Positions 17,682 to 25,871 of a DNA stretch of 64,000 bases are shown piece after piece (positions within the stretch are counted from its first letter, which is position 1; each line of letters starts with the position of its first letter). Location of the stretch: assembly GCF_016827595.1 (NCBI RefSeq), contig NZ_JAECMS010000001.1:310001-374000 (forward strand). The letters are read 5' to 3'. The notes under the pieces are model-generated. The model was not told the DNA's origin, ran no database searches, and saw nothing but the letters and a program-made list of their open reading frames with translations. The stretch comes from Luteirhabdus pelagi (lineage in GTDB: Bacteria > Bacteroidota > Bacteroidia > Flavobacteriales > Flavobacteriaceae). The translations under genes were made by a program, and so were the position numbers.

Positions 17682-19061
17682 ATGTACGCAATTTTAGACA
17701 TAGAAACAACGGGCGGAAAGTATAATGAAGAAGGGATTACTGAAATTGCCATCTATCGGTTCGACGGCCATGAGATTGTCGACCAATTTAGTAGTTTGGT
17801 GAATCCCGAACGTCCCATCCAACCGTTTGTCGTCAATCTTACCGGCATCAATAATGAAATGCTTCGGAATGCGCCGAAGTTTTATGAAGTTGCCAAACGA
17901 ATCGTCGAGATTACCCAAGATTGTGTGGTGGTTGCCCATAATGCGAAGTTCGATAACCGCATCCTTACCACCGAATTCGATCGACTCGGCTATCAATTTG
18001 AACGCGACAGCCTCTGTACCGTTGAATTGAGTAAAAAATTGATTCCAGGGCTTCCCTCCTACAGCCTCGGAAAATTGGTTAAGAATTTAGGCATTCCCCT
18101 TTCCAACCGTCACCGTGCACAAGGGGATGCAAAAGCGACGGTCTCCCTTTTTAAATTGCTCCTATCCAAAGACACCGATAAGGAAATCGTCAAGAAATCG
18201 GTTCGAAAGGACCCGAAACGACAGTTAGAGCCGAAGTTGCTCGATATGATTGAAAAAGCTCCGAACGAAACGGGTGTGTACTACATGCACAATTCGGAAG
18301 GAGATATCATATACATTGGGAAGAGCAAAAACATCAAAAAGCGCTTAACGCAGCATTTCACCAGTGAAGCGCGAAAGGCGAAGCAAATGCAAGTGGAGGT
18401 AGCTAGTGTTTCATACGAAAAAACAGGAACCGACCTTGTGGCCCAATTGAAGGAAAGTGAAGAAATAAAGCGAAATAGGCCACAATATAATCGCGCGTTA
18501 CGAAAAACACTTTTCAACTATCAGCTTACCCATTTTACGGACAACAATGGTTATATCAATTTAAAGATTGAACGAGCCGATAAGCGAAAACGTGCCTTGA
18601 CCACCTTCACCAGTATGCGACAGGCGAAGAATGTAATGACGCAGGTAACCGATCAGTATCAGTTATGCCAGAAGCTAACGAGTCTTCATAATACCCAAAA
18701 TAATTGTTTTCATTACACCATTAAGGAATGTCACGGTGCTTGTATAGGGGAAGAGCCGGTAGAAGACTATAATGAACGGGTTCGTGAATTTATCGATGCG
18801 CGAAGCTATGAAAACAAGGATATGCTTATTATCGATCGTGGTCGCGAGGTTACGGAACGCTCGGTTATTTGGATTGAAAATGGAAAATATCGAGGCTATG
18901 GATTTTATGACCTAAACTTTCAGATTAATCGACCTGAAATCCTGAAATCCATCATCACCCCAATGCCGGATGATCGCGATGCGCAACATATCATTCAGAG
19001 TTATCTTCGAAAAAATAAAGTGATCCGTATCGTAAATTTAAAGGCAAATCCCATAAATTGA
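17682..19061 (+). CDS. DnaQ-like exonuclease fused to a UvrC-type GIY-YIG nuclease domain
   Basis: 459 residues; ATG at 17682 is preferred over an adjacent TTG. Residues about 1-165: DEDDh 3'-5' exonuclease with ILDIETTGG (first D and E), VVAHNAKFDNRIL (third acidic), and HRAQGDAKAT (His and last Asp). Residues about 195-280: GIY-YIG domain, GVYYMHNSEGDIIYIGKSKNIKKRLTQHF, followed by the UvrC-like NRPQYN segment. The rest (to 459) is unassigned and carries CHGACIGEE, like the UvrC cysteine region. Members are annotated as polymerase III epsilon/UvrC-like; I infer a DNA-repair nuclease, similar in layout to Cho-type proteins, but without known partner. Confidence 0.88.
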   Translation: MYAILDIETTGGKYNEEGITEIAIYRFDGHEIVDQFSSLVNPERPIQPFVVNLTGINNEMLRNAPKFYEVAKRIVEITQDCVVVAHNAKFDNRILTTEFDRLGYQFERDSLCTVELSKKLIPGLPSYSLGKLVKNLGIPLSNRHRAQGDAKATVSLFKLLLSKDTDKEIVKKSVRKDPKRQLEPKLLDMIEKAPNETGVYYMHNSEGDIIYIGKSKNIKKRLTQHFTSEARKAKQMQVEVASVSYEKTGTDLVAQLKESEEIKRNRPQYNRALRKTLFNYQLTHFTDNNGYINLKIERADKRKRALTTFTSMRQAKNVMTQVTDQYQLCQKLTSLHNTQNNCFHYTIKECHGACIGEEPVEDYNERVREFIDARSYENKDMLIIDRGREVTERSVIWIENGKYRGYGFYDLNFQINRPEILKSIITPMPDDRDAQHIIQSYLRKNKVIRIVNLKANPIN

Positions 19062-19100
19062 GCAATCTTCCCTATTTTTAGGGTATAAAACAGATTCAAT

Positions 19101-19937
19101 TTGACGGAGAAACGACTTAGTCCCTGGAAAAAACAGTTGCACGACATTATCTATGAGGCCGATACGCCCATGGGGAAATTGTTTGATGTGGTGCTTCTTA
19201 TACTGATTCTGCTCAGTGTTATTTTCGTCATGGTGGAAAGTGTCGGTGGGCTTCATCAGGAGGTTTATGACCTTTTATATGTAGGGGAATGGATTATTAC
19301 GATTTTCTTCACTTTGGAATACATCGCCCGGGTCATCACCGTTAAAAAACCATCTCGCTATATTTTTAGTTTCTATGGTATTATCGACTTCCTGTCGACG
19401 ATTCCATTATATCTATCTTTTATTTTGGTGGGAAGCAACTATCTACTAACCGTTCGCGCACTTCGGTTGTTGCGGGTTTTCAGAATTTTAAAGATTACAC
19501 GCTATATAGGCGAGTCGAATAAACTGAAACGTGCATTGCTTCATAGCAGAGCGAAGATATTCGTATTTCTTTTCGCAGTATTGATCGTTTCCGTGATTGC
19601 AGGAACTTTGATGTATTTAATTGAAGGTGCCGAAAGCGGCTTTAAAAGCATTCCTGTAAGTGTGTATTGGTGTATCGTAACCTTAACCACAGTCGGATTT
19701 GGCGATATCGCGCCAGTAACACCTGCTGGTCAGTTATTGGCGACCATTATTATGATTTTAGGGTATGGAATTATTGCCGTTCCTACGGGAATTGTAAGTG
19801 CTGAATATGCAAAATCTGATGATTATGTTCACGTAAATACGCAATCCTGTCCAAATTGCAATGCGCCCAAGCACCGTGACGATGCCAAATACTGCCATAA
19901 ATGTGGGCAACTATTAAATCCTGAAAAGCATAGCTAA
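19101..19937 (+). CDS. Voltage-gated-type potassium channel with C-terminal zinc ribbon (TTG start)
   Basis: 278 residues, TTG start at 19101 (no better ATG; the N-terminus MTEKRLSPWKKQLHDIIYEAD precedes S1). Six membrane helices: S1 about 30-50, S2 about 63-83, S3, an S4-like segment with regularly spaced arginines (TVRALRLLRVFRILKITRY), S5, pore loop with selectivity filter TLTTVGFGD, S6. A short linker leads to a zinc-ribbon-like tail (about 248-275) with four cysteines in two CxxC pairs, CPNCN and CHKCG. The channel identity is firm; the ribbon might bind zinc and gate or tether the channel (inference). Its stop overlaps miaA's start by 1 base. Confidence 0.9.
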   Translation: MTEKRLSPWKKQLHDIIYEADTPMGKLFDVVLLILILLSVIFVMVESVGGLHQEVYDLLYVGEWIITIFFTLEYIARVITVKKPSRYIFSFYGIIDFLSTIPLYLSFILVGSNYLLTVRALRLLRVFRILKITRYIGESNKLKRALLHSRAKIFVFLFAVLIVSVIAGTLMYLIEGAESGFKSIPVSVYWCIVTLTTVGFGDIAPVTPAGQLLATIIMILGYGIIAVPTGIVSAEYAKSDDYVHVNTQSCPNCNAPKHRDDAKYCHKCGQLLNPEKHS

Positions 19938-20860
19938 TGTCCGTATCCCGAAAACCGTTGCTTATTGTAGTGGTCGGACCAACAGCGATAGGCAAAACAG
20001 CACTTGCCATCAAATTGGCGCAAGCCTTCAACACTGAAATTATTTCGGCCGATTCCAGACAGTTTTATAAGGAAATGGAAATTGGGACAGCGGTGCCTTC
20101 ATCAGAAGAACTTGCCGCGGCCCCACATCATTTCATTCAACATAAAAGTATAACAGAAGCCTATACTGTAGGTGATTTTGAAACGGAGGCACTTGCCGTT
20201 TTAGAAGAGTTTTTTAAGGAGCACTCGGTAGCCGTAATGGTAGGAGGCTCTGGATTGTACGTGGATGCTGTGGTGAAAGGGCTAGATAGTTTCCCTAAAG
20301 TACCGGAAACCATACGACGGTCGGTACGTTCAGCATATGAAAACGGCGGATTGCTTTCACTTCAAGAGGAATTGAAGGCAAAAGATCCTTTATATTTTGA
20401 AAAAATGGACGCTCAAAATCCTAGACGGGTCATGCGTGCTGTGGAAATAATTCGAGCAACCGGAAGACCTTTTTCCGATTTTCATAGCGAAACTGAAGCC
20501 GAGCGATTTTTCGATAGTCAATTTATCGGATTAACAGCCGATCGAGAGTTAATATACGAGCGCATCAACAAGCGTGTGGACATTATGATAGAAAATGGTT
20601 TGGTTGAAGAAGCCAAAAAACTTCACCCACAGAAAGAGTTGAATGCGCTTCAGACGGTAGGCTATCGTGAATTATTTGATTATTTTGAAGACAAGATCGA
20701 CAAAGAAGAAGCCATCCGACTCATCAAGCGAAACACACGTCGCTTTGCGAAGCGACAAGGAACTTGGTTTCGGAAAAATGAAGCGATCGACTGGTTTGAA
20801 CACGATACGGATGCTTCAACCATCATTCAGCATATAAAAGCAAAAAACGCCCTCAATTAA
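19937..20860 (+). CDS. miaA: tRNA dimethylallyltransferase MiaA
   Basis: 307 residues. Transfers dimethylallyl to A37 of tRNAs reading UNN codons, first step of ms2i6A. P-loop VVVGPTAIGKTALAI (diphosphate binding), the catalytic-site EIISADSRQFYKEMEIGTA, MVGGSGLYVDAVVKG, the RRVMRAVEII region, and the late NALQTVGYRELFDY block are all present. Start ATG overlaps the channel gene's TAA (TAATG), so the two are translationally coupled. The stop codon lies in the loop of a terminator hairpin. Confidence 0.97.
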   Translation: MSVSRKPLLIVVVGPTAIGKTALAIKLAQAFNTEIISADSRQFYKEMEIGTAVPSSEELAAAPHHFIQHKSITEAYTVGDFETEALAVLEEFFKEHSVAVMVGGSGLYVDAVVKGLDSFPKVPETIRRSVRSAYENGGLLSLQEELKAKDPLYFEKMDAQNPRRVMRAVEIIRATGRPFSDFHSETEAERFFDSQFIGLTADRELIYERINKRVDIMIENGLVEEAKKLHPQKELNALQTVGYRELFDYFEDKIDKEEAIRLIKRNTRRFAKRQGTWFRKNEAIDWFEHDTDASTIIQHIKAKNALN

Positions 20861-20870
20861 GGGCGTTTCT
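20842..20870. terminator. Bidirectional terminator between miaA and rprY
   Basis: AAACGCCC and GGGCGTTT form an 8-bp stem around an 8-nt loop that contains the miaA stop codon. Plus-strand tail TTTCTT; minus-strand tail TTTTTTG. It serves two convergent transcripts and is stronger for rprY. Confidence 0.85.
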
Positions 20871-20892
20871 TACACTTAGGTATCTTATTCAA

Positions 20893-21609
20893 TTAGTTAT
20901 CGACTTCATCTTTCACTACCAAACGGAATCCTTCACCATGAATATTGATAATTTCAACACCATCATCCTTTCCAAGGTACTTACGAAGTTTGGCAATATA
21001 CACGTCCATACTACGTGATGTAAAGTAGTTATCGTCGCGCCAGATTTTGGTCAGTGCCAATTCTCGTGGCATCAAGTCATTTTTATGAAGTGCCAGCAAA
21101 CGAAGCAATTCATTCTCCTTAGGAGAAAGTTTTTGTGGATCCTCTTTTTTATAGGTAAGGAAACGAAGCTTGGAGTTTAGGTGGAAGTTTCCAATCTCGA
21201 ACTCGAACTGCTTGCTATCGGCGATAGAATCGGTTGCCTTACGCTGAATGATCGCTTTGATCTTCATCAGCAGTACTTCGCTATCGAATGGCTTGTTCAG
21301 GTAATCGTCTGCTCCGACCTTATAGCCTTTCAGGACATCTTCTTTCATCGCCTTTGCGGTAAGGAAAATAATTGGAATGTCTTCATTCTTATCACGAATC
21401 TCCTTAGCCAAGGTGAAACCATCCTTATATGGCATCATCACATCCAGAATACAAAGATCGAAATCGTCTTTTTTAAACTTTTCGAAGCCTTCCATTCCGT
21501 TTTTGGCATGAGTGACTTCATAGTCGTTCATGGCCAAGTAGTCTTTTAGAACCGTCCCGAAGTTGGGATCGTCTTCCACGAGTAGTATTTTCTTGTTTTC
21601 AGTTTCCAT
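20893..21609 (-). CDS. rprY: OmpR-family response regulator, RprY type
   Basis: 238 residues. Receiver domain with KILLVEDDPN (acidic pocket), phospho-acceptor Asp56 in LCILDVMMPYKDG, a T in FLTAKA, and the conserved KPF (NKPFDSEVLL), then a winged-helix DNA-binding domain (about 135-235: LSPKENELLRLLALHKNDLMPRELAL, and SRSMDVYIAKLRKYLGKD). Nearly identical in layout to Bacteroidota RprY, an essential-like regulator linked to antibiotic and stress phenotypes. It begins 5 bases after the stop of its partner kinase; one operon. Confidence 0.93.
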   Translation of the reverse strand: METENKKILLVEDDPNFGTVLKDYLAMNDYEVTHAKNGMEGFEKFKKDDFDLCILDVMMPYKDGFTLAKEIRDKNEDIPIIFLTAKAMKEDVLKGYKVGADDYLNKPFDSEVLLMKIKAIIQRKATDSIADSKQFEFEIGNFHLNSKLRFLTYKKEDPQKLSPKENELLRLLALHKNDLMPRELALTKIWRDDNYFTSRSMDVYIAKLRKYLGKDDGVEIINIHGEGFRLVVKDEVDN

Positions 21610-21614
21610 AATGT

Positions 21615-23177
21615 TTAAGATATTAAGTGTAGTTTTATGATGAAGGTACTGCCTTTTCCTTTTTCACTTTCCACGTAGACGCTCGCATCGTGATCGTCCA
21701 GAATACGCTTTACGTAAGCTAATCCAAGGCCATGACCTTTTACGTTATGTATATCGCCGGTATGTTCCCGGTAAAATTTTTCAAATATTTTCTTTTGTGT
21801 TGCTTTGCTCATTCCCATCCCTTGATCGCGGATCTTGAGAATGATATTATTCTTTACGTTTTCGGTATAGATATCAATTTTAGGCTCATCTTCGGAGTAT
21901 TTCACCGCATTATCTAATATATTGACGATGACGTTCGTTAAGTGTGATTCGTTTGCGAGCACCGAACTTTCTAAGGCTCCCAAATGACTTTTAATATAGC
22001 CTTCACGATCTTCTACGATTAATTCAACATGCGAAACCGCATCGGCAATAATGTCGTGAAGTTTAAGTCGCTCCTTCGGAAGGTCGAGTTCGTTCTTTTC
22101 CAATTTTGAAATACGGAGTACGTTTTCAACCTGGGCGTGCATGCGACGATTCTCGTCGCGAATCATTTTCAAATAGCGATTCAAAAACTCTTGGTTATCT
22201 TTTATCTTAGGATTCTTCAATGCATCCAATGCTAAATTGATGGTAGCAATCGGCGTTTTAAATTCATGCGTCATATTGTTTATGAAATCCGACTTGATCT
22301 GAGAAATCTGACGCTGCTTGAAAATCTGTGACAGGGCACTGGCGTAAGTAAGTACAATTACCGCTGTAAATACCAATGATAAAATTGCCATTCCCGCAAT
22401 AGAGCTGAAAACCTCTTTATTTTTTTCGGGGAAATTTACATATAGTTGATAGGTCGGATTATCCTCTACTTCCGAAAAAAGTGGCACTACATATGTAGAT
22501 TCTGGATCCAAAGCGAAATCGCTCGAACGCACCCGCGTCGCCAAATCGTTGCTGTATACGGCAAACTCGAAGGGTGTATTAATATTTCGCTTCGTAAGCT
22601 CTGAGGTTAAAAGATTGTCTATCTCCTCTTTCTGTACTCTTTTGTGAAGTGGAACTTTTGCCGAAATATTTCGAAAAGCATTTTCGAACTGCGTTCGCTC
22701 ATACTCCTTCAAACGGCTAAACGATTCCATATACGCTCTATTATCTTCACCTCCATCGATACCAGGCGTAATTTTAGTAGTGGTTTTTCGGTTGGTCAAT
22801 CGCTTGAACTGAATGCTATCAAATTCCAAATCCATGAATGCCGAAGACAGCTTATAGTCCTCTTCCAATATACCATCGGAATAGATAAGCACTTCATTGT
22901 TTCGGTCGTTCCTGGTTTTGTAAATCAGTTCGTTAAAGGCAATATCATCTATGACTTCCACACTATCCAGATACTTACTAAAGATAGTATAGTAATCGTC
23001 TATTTCGCGGCGCTCGATATCTTTTGCGACGGTTGCCAACGTTTGCTGAACATTAAAAGTAAACTGATCTTCCTTTGTCTGATAGGAGTTTGAAATCCAA
23101 TACCCCTGAACAAAAATTATTCCCAGCAACGACAAACTCATGAGGGCGATAAGCAGGGCGAATAGCTTCTTGTTCAT
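21615..23177 (-). CDS. rprX: Membrane sensor histidine kinase, RprX type
   Basis: 520 residues. First membrane helix about 7-26; periplasmic sensor about 27-255, rich in acidic and aromatic residues, no known ligand motif; second helix about 257-280; then HisKA with phospho-acceptor His304 in NMTHEFKTPIATI, N box ILDNAVKYSED, G1 DQGMGM and G2 GHGLGLAYV. Pairs with the RprY-like regulator 5 bases downstream. Perfect -7 element TACTTTTG ends 5 bases before the ATG (leaderless), and a TTAACATTT / AAATGTTAA inverted pair sits just upstream (23196-23233), a possible autoregulatory site. Confidence 0.92.
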   Translation of the reverse strand: MNKKLFALLIALMSLSLLGIIFVQGYWISNSYQTKEDQFTFNVQQTLATVAKDIERREIDDYYTIFSKYLDSVEVIDDIAFNELIYKTRNDRNNEVLIYSDGILEEDYKLSSAFMDLEFDSIQFKRLTNRKTTTKITPGIDGGEDNRAYMESFSRLKEYERTQFENAFRNISAKVPLHKRVQKEEIDNLLTSELTKRNINTPFEFAVYSNDLATRVRSSDFALDPESTYVVPLFSEVEDNPTYQLYVNFPEKNKEVFSSIAGMAILSLVFTAVIVLTYASALSQIFKQRQISQIKSDFINNMTHEFKTPIATINLALDALKNPKIKDNQEFLNRYLKMIRDENRRMHAQVENVLRISKLEKNELDLPKERLKLHDIIADAVSHVELIVEDREGYIKSHLGALESSVLANESHLTNVIVNILDNAVKYSEDEPKIDIYTENVKNNIILKIRDQGMGMSKATQKKIFEKFYREHTGDIHNVKGHGLGLAYVKRILDDHDASVYVESEKGKGSTFIIKLHLIS

Positions 23178-23182
23178 GTCCC

Positions 23183-23190
23183 CAAAAGTA
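23183..23190 (-). promoter_or_regulatory. rprX -7 element
   Basis: TACTTTTG on the minus strand, perfect TAnnTTTG, ends five bases before ATG 23177. Confidence 0.6.
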
Positions 23191-23195
23191 AGATT

Positions 23196-23233
23196 TTAAC
23201 ATTTAGGCGCATTTCTGTTTAACCAAATGTTAA
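23196..23233. promoter_or_regulatory. Inverted 9-bp pair TTAACATTT / AAATGTTAA upstream of rprX
   Basis: TTAACATTT at 23196-23204 and its reverse complement AAATGTTAA at 23225-23233 flank the region where the -33 element of rprX would lie. The same 9-mer recurs upstream of other genes in the window. Could be an operator; could also form a weak AT-rich hairpin. Confidence 0.4.
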
Positions 23234-23250
23234 CAAACGAACCCTAGGTT

Positions 23251-23835
23251 TTATGCGATTTCGCAAAGGTTTTTATGGATTTTTCGAACTTGTTTCCGAG
23301 TATCTTCCAAGTCGATATTCTCTATGGTGAAGTGTGCTAGTTTGCGCTTGTCGTCGTCTGACCATTGATTTGCCATCCTAGCTTCAATTTCAGGAATGGT
23401 TGTATTATCGCGTTTTAAAATTCTCGCGATTCTCACTTCCTTTGGGGCGGTTACCAAAATTGTAGCATCGCATTCTTCTTCCCCACCCGTTTCAAAAAGA
23501 ATGGCCGCCTCGTAAATACAATAGGGACCGGATTGTTCTCTTACCCATTTCTTGAAATGGTTGCGAACCGCTGGATGTACGAGGGCGTTCATCTTGGAGA
23601 GCAATTCCTTATTATCGAAAACCAAACCAGCGACATACTTCCTATTCAGCTTACCCTCGCTGTAAGCTTTCTTTCCTAGCAATTCGGTAAGCGACGCCTT
23701 TAAATTGGCATCCTCATTCATCAACTTTTTGGCTTCGGTGTCTGCAATAAAAATTGGAATATCAAATTCAGAAAAAAACTTGGCCACTGTCGATTTTCCA
23801 CTTCCTATTCCTCCAGTAAGTCCAACTATTTTCAT
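23251..23835 (-). CDS. coaE: Dephospho-CoA kinase
   Basis: 194 residues. Last step of coenzyme A synthesis: ATP-dependent phosphorylation of dephospho-CoA. P-loop MKIVGLTGGIGSGKSTVAKFF opens the protein; then DTEAKKLMN, the lid region HPAVRNHFKKWV, and IARILKRDNTTIPEIEARMANQW, all usual for CoaE. Length is normal. It lies 6 bases after the YbbR-like gene and ends the glycosyltransferase-ybbR-coaE transcript, whose order is common in Flavobacteria. coaBC is 8 kb away in another operon. Confidence 0.96.
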   Translation of the reverse strand: MKIVGLTGGIGSGKSTVAKFFSEFDIPIFIADTEAKKLMNEDANLKASLTELLGKKAYSEGKLNRKYVAGLVFDNKELLSKMNALVHPAVRNHFKKWVREQSGPYCIYEAAILFETGGEEECDATILVTAPKEVRIARILKRDNTTIPEIEARMANQWSDDDKRKLAHFTIENIDLEDTRKQVRKIHKNLCEIA

Positions 23836-23841
23836 GTAATC

Positions 23842-24792
23842 TTATTCAAAAATTAGGTAATCGATTTTTTTATCGGTGATTTCGACATTGTATAATCCCT
23901 TAGGATGTTTCAACAGCTTTGGCACCATAAAACTTTCTTCTTTATCACGCTTTGAAAAATCGCATACCACTTGAAACTGACCCGCTTCAATTTCCTGATA
24001 ACGACTTACCGCCACATTAAAAGACACTGTTGTATTCTTCGGAATTAATCGAACAACCGTATTGGGAGGTACATTCCGTAAGGTAATAGGTACCATTACT
24101 TCTTTTTGTGTGAATTCGGCAATCTTTTGTGAAATTTCAACTGCTTTTGGTGAAACCGCGCGAACACCTTCCATATTCTCCACAATTCCTATTCGTATTG
24201 CTATATTGGAGTCCACATCTGAATATAACGTATTCTCGGTGGGAATCGAATCGTATGCCTTTAAGATGTCTTTCGGGCCTGAAATCGTAACCGAATCAGG
24301 ACGCACTTTTAAGCTATCGATCGGATAATATCCCTTTTCGTATTCTAACCGAATTGCCGGAAAAACTGCTACTTTTTTGGAATGAATAAGATGAAGTTTC
24401 ACTGAAAGTTGGTCCATAGAGATATTTCGTGCTTCTAACCCTGACGGTAATTGCTGTTGAATATACTCAAGCAAGGTTTCGTTAGGAATGGTTACAGTCT
24501 CCGAACCCGAAGAATAGTTATTTGCTAATGGCATTGTAATATCGGCACCCTTTATTCGATAATACAACATTTCGAAGCCACTGCCTGTAATATCAAAATC
24601 TATTTGCTCTGGATTTCCATCCGCTAATAAGGTTTGGTTCGGAAGTTCCGTGTACTGTAGATTAGCAGTAATAGTAGCCGTATTTTCTTTTGAAAACTTG
24701 GTAAGCATCCAAAACAATACTGCCAAGAATAAAAACACTAGGAAGCGCTGTACTTTCAAGCCAATAATACGTTTCGATTTTGATGCTGTCAT
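23842..24792 (-). CDS. YbbR-like (CdaR-type) membrane-anchored protein
   Basis: 316 residues from ATG 24792, four bases after the upstream stop; a TTG at 24807 would overlap that gene by 11 bases. One N-terminal membrane helix (about 15-33) after a basic stretch (SKSKRIIGLK), then extracytoplasmic YbbR repeats of about 80 residues, recognisable by VTISGPKDILKAYDSIPTE and VMVPITLRNVPPNTVVRL. In Firmicutes, CdaR regulates the c-di-AMP cyclase; no cyclase gene is in this window, so here only the fold can be claimed. Between a glycosyltransferase and coaE in one operon. Confidence 0.85.
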   Translation of the reverse strand: MTASKSKRIIGLKVQRFLVFLFLAVLFWMLTKFSKENTATITANLQYTELPNQTLLADGNPEQIDFDITGSGFEMLYYRIKGADITMPLANNYSSGSETVTIPNETLLEYIQQQLPSGLEARNISMDQLSVKLHLIHSKKVAVFPAIRLEYEKGYYPIDSLKVRPDSVTISGPKDILKAYDSIPTENTLYSDVDSNIAIRIGIVENMEGVRAVSPKAVEISQKIAEFTQKEVMVPITLRNVPPNTVVRLIPKNTTVSFNVAVSRYQEIEAGQFQVVCDFSKRDKEESFMVPKLLKHPKGLYNVEITDKKIDYLIFE

Positions 24793-24796
24793 ATCG

Positions 24797-25798
24797 TTAC
24801 TCTTCAAAAAACAATTGGGGAAATTGCTGCTTCGGTTTCCGTTTCAATAGTGAAATATAGTAAGTGGAGGTCAGAAACGCTAGACCATATCCAAAAAACT
24901 GAACAAATACGGCAGGCAGCACCAAAACGCCTACGGAAACACTACGGTTTTGAAATGTCGCATCCAAAAACAAGAGCAAAAGGTATAGGCCTATCGGGAC
25001 TAAAAATAAGGGATTAACAAATATTCCGAATGCCAGTGATAAAAGGGTGAACAATACAAAGGCTGAGGGAAACCAAAATGTTATTCGTTTGGTATTAGGA
25101 TGCCATGAATTTAGGATAGGACGTACCAATCCGAATTTTTTAACTTGTGTAAAGAACTTTTCAAACGAAATCCTTCTTTTATGATATACGTATGCATTTG
25201 GGATAAAAGCTGTCTTAAAACCAGCTTTTCGAATGCGTTGTGAAAGATCAGGGTCTTCCCCTGGATGTATGGTGGCAAAGCCTTGTGTACGTTCAAATGC
25301 CTGTTTGGAAATACCCATATTAAAACTTCTGGGTTCAAACTTCGTAGAGTCGCTCCCACGTAATCCTCCGGTAGTCCAAAAAGAAGTCATTACATAATTG
25401 ATAGCCTTCTGTACATTCGTAAAACTTTGGTGTGCGGCATCGGCACCACCGAAACAATCTACGGTCGTTTCCGTTAGGAAGGCATCTACAGTTTTAAGAT
25501 AATGGCTAGGCAGTAAACAATCGGAATCAAAAATGATAAAGTAGTCGCCTTTGGCTTGTTTCATACCAAAATTCCGAGAATCGCCGGGACCTGAATTTTC
25601 CTTGAAAAAATACCGCAATGGAAGTTTATCATTAAAGTTTTCAATGATGGCTTTGCAGGGGATGTTAGATCCATCTTCTATAATAAGTATTTCGAAGACT
25701 GAAACAGGCTCCATAGAAGTGAAACTATGAAGCAACTCCTGGATTTCCTCAGGGCGATTGTAAACGGGAATGATAAAGGAGTAGAACCGTGGATGCAT
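24797..25798 (-). CDS. Family 2 glycosyltransferase
   Basis: 333 residues from ATG 25798. The longer start at 25828 lies inside the preceding terminator. GT-A fold: YSFIIPVYNRPEEIQELL, the FEILIIEDGS nucleotide-binding acidic motif, GPGDSRNFGMKQAKGDYFIIFDSDC (DxD-type metal site DSDC), and later HPGEDPDLSQRIRKAGF. Three to four hydrophobic helices near the C-terminus (about 235-310) anchor it in the membrane. A polysaccharide or glycolipid acceptor is likely but not determined. Its perfect -7 element ends 4 bases before ATG, directly after the preceding terminator's T tract. Confidence 0.92.
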   Translation of the reverse strand: MHPRFYSFIIPVYNRPEEIQELLHSFTSMEPVSVFEILIIEDGSNIPCKAIIENFNDKLPLRYFFKENSGPGDSRNFGMKQAKGDYFIIFDSDCLLPSHYLKTVDAFLTETTVDCFGGADAAHQSFTNVQKAINYVMTSFWTTGGLRGSDSTKFEPRSFNMGISKQAFERTQGFATIHPGEDPDLSQRIRKAGFKTAFIPNAYVYHKRRISFEKFFTQVKKFGLVRPILNSWHPNTKRITFWFPSAFVLFTLLSLAFGIFVNPLFLVPIGLYLLLLFLDATFQNRSVSVGVLVLPAVFVQFFGYGLAFLTSTYYISLLKRKPKQQFPQLFFEE

Positions 25799-25802
25799 TC
25801 CA

Positions 25803-25810
25803 CAAAAATA
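25803..25810 (-). promoter_or_regulatory. -7 element of the glycosyltransferase operon
   Basis: TATTTTTG on the minus strand, perfect, ending four bases before ATG 25798. The terminator hairpin of the upstream gene occupies the expected spacer and -33 region. Confidence 0.6.
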
Positions 25811-25852
25811 GAAAATAAAAAAAGCCATCCCTTTATTTTGGGATGGCTTTCT
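25811..25852 (-). terminator. Terminator of the type IX cargo gene
   Basis: AAAGCCATCCC / GGGATGGCTTT form a perfect 11-bp stem around an 8-nt loop, followed on the minus strand by TTTTTATTTTC. Confidence 0.9.
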
Positions 25853-25871
25853 TTCAAGCTAATCAAGAAGA

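Noticed and set aside
19071-19089. CCCTATTTTTAGGG as a terminator before the channel gene
   Set aside because: Only five pairs, no T run; more likely part of a -7-like element TATTTTTA.
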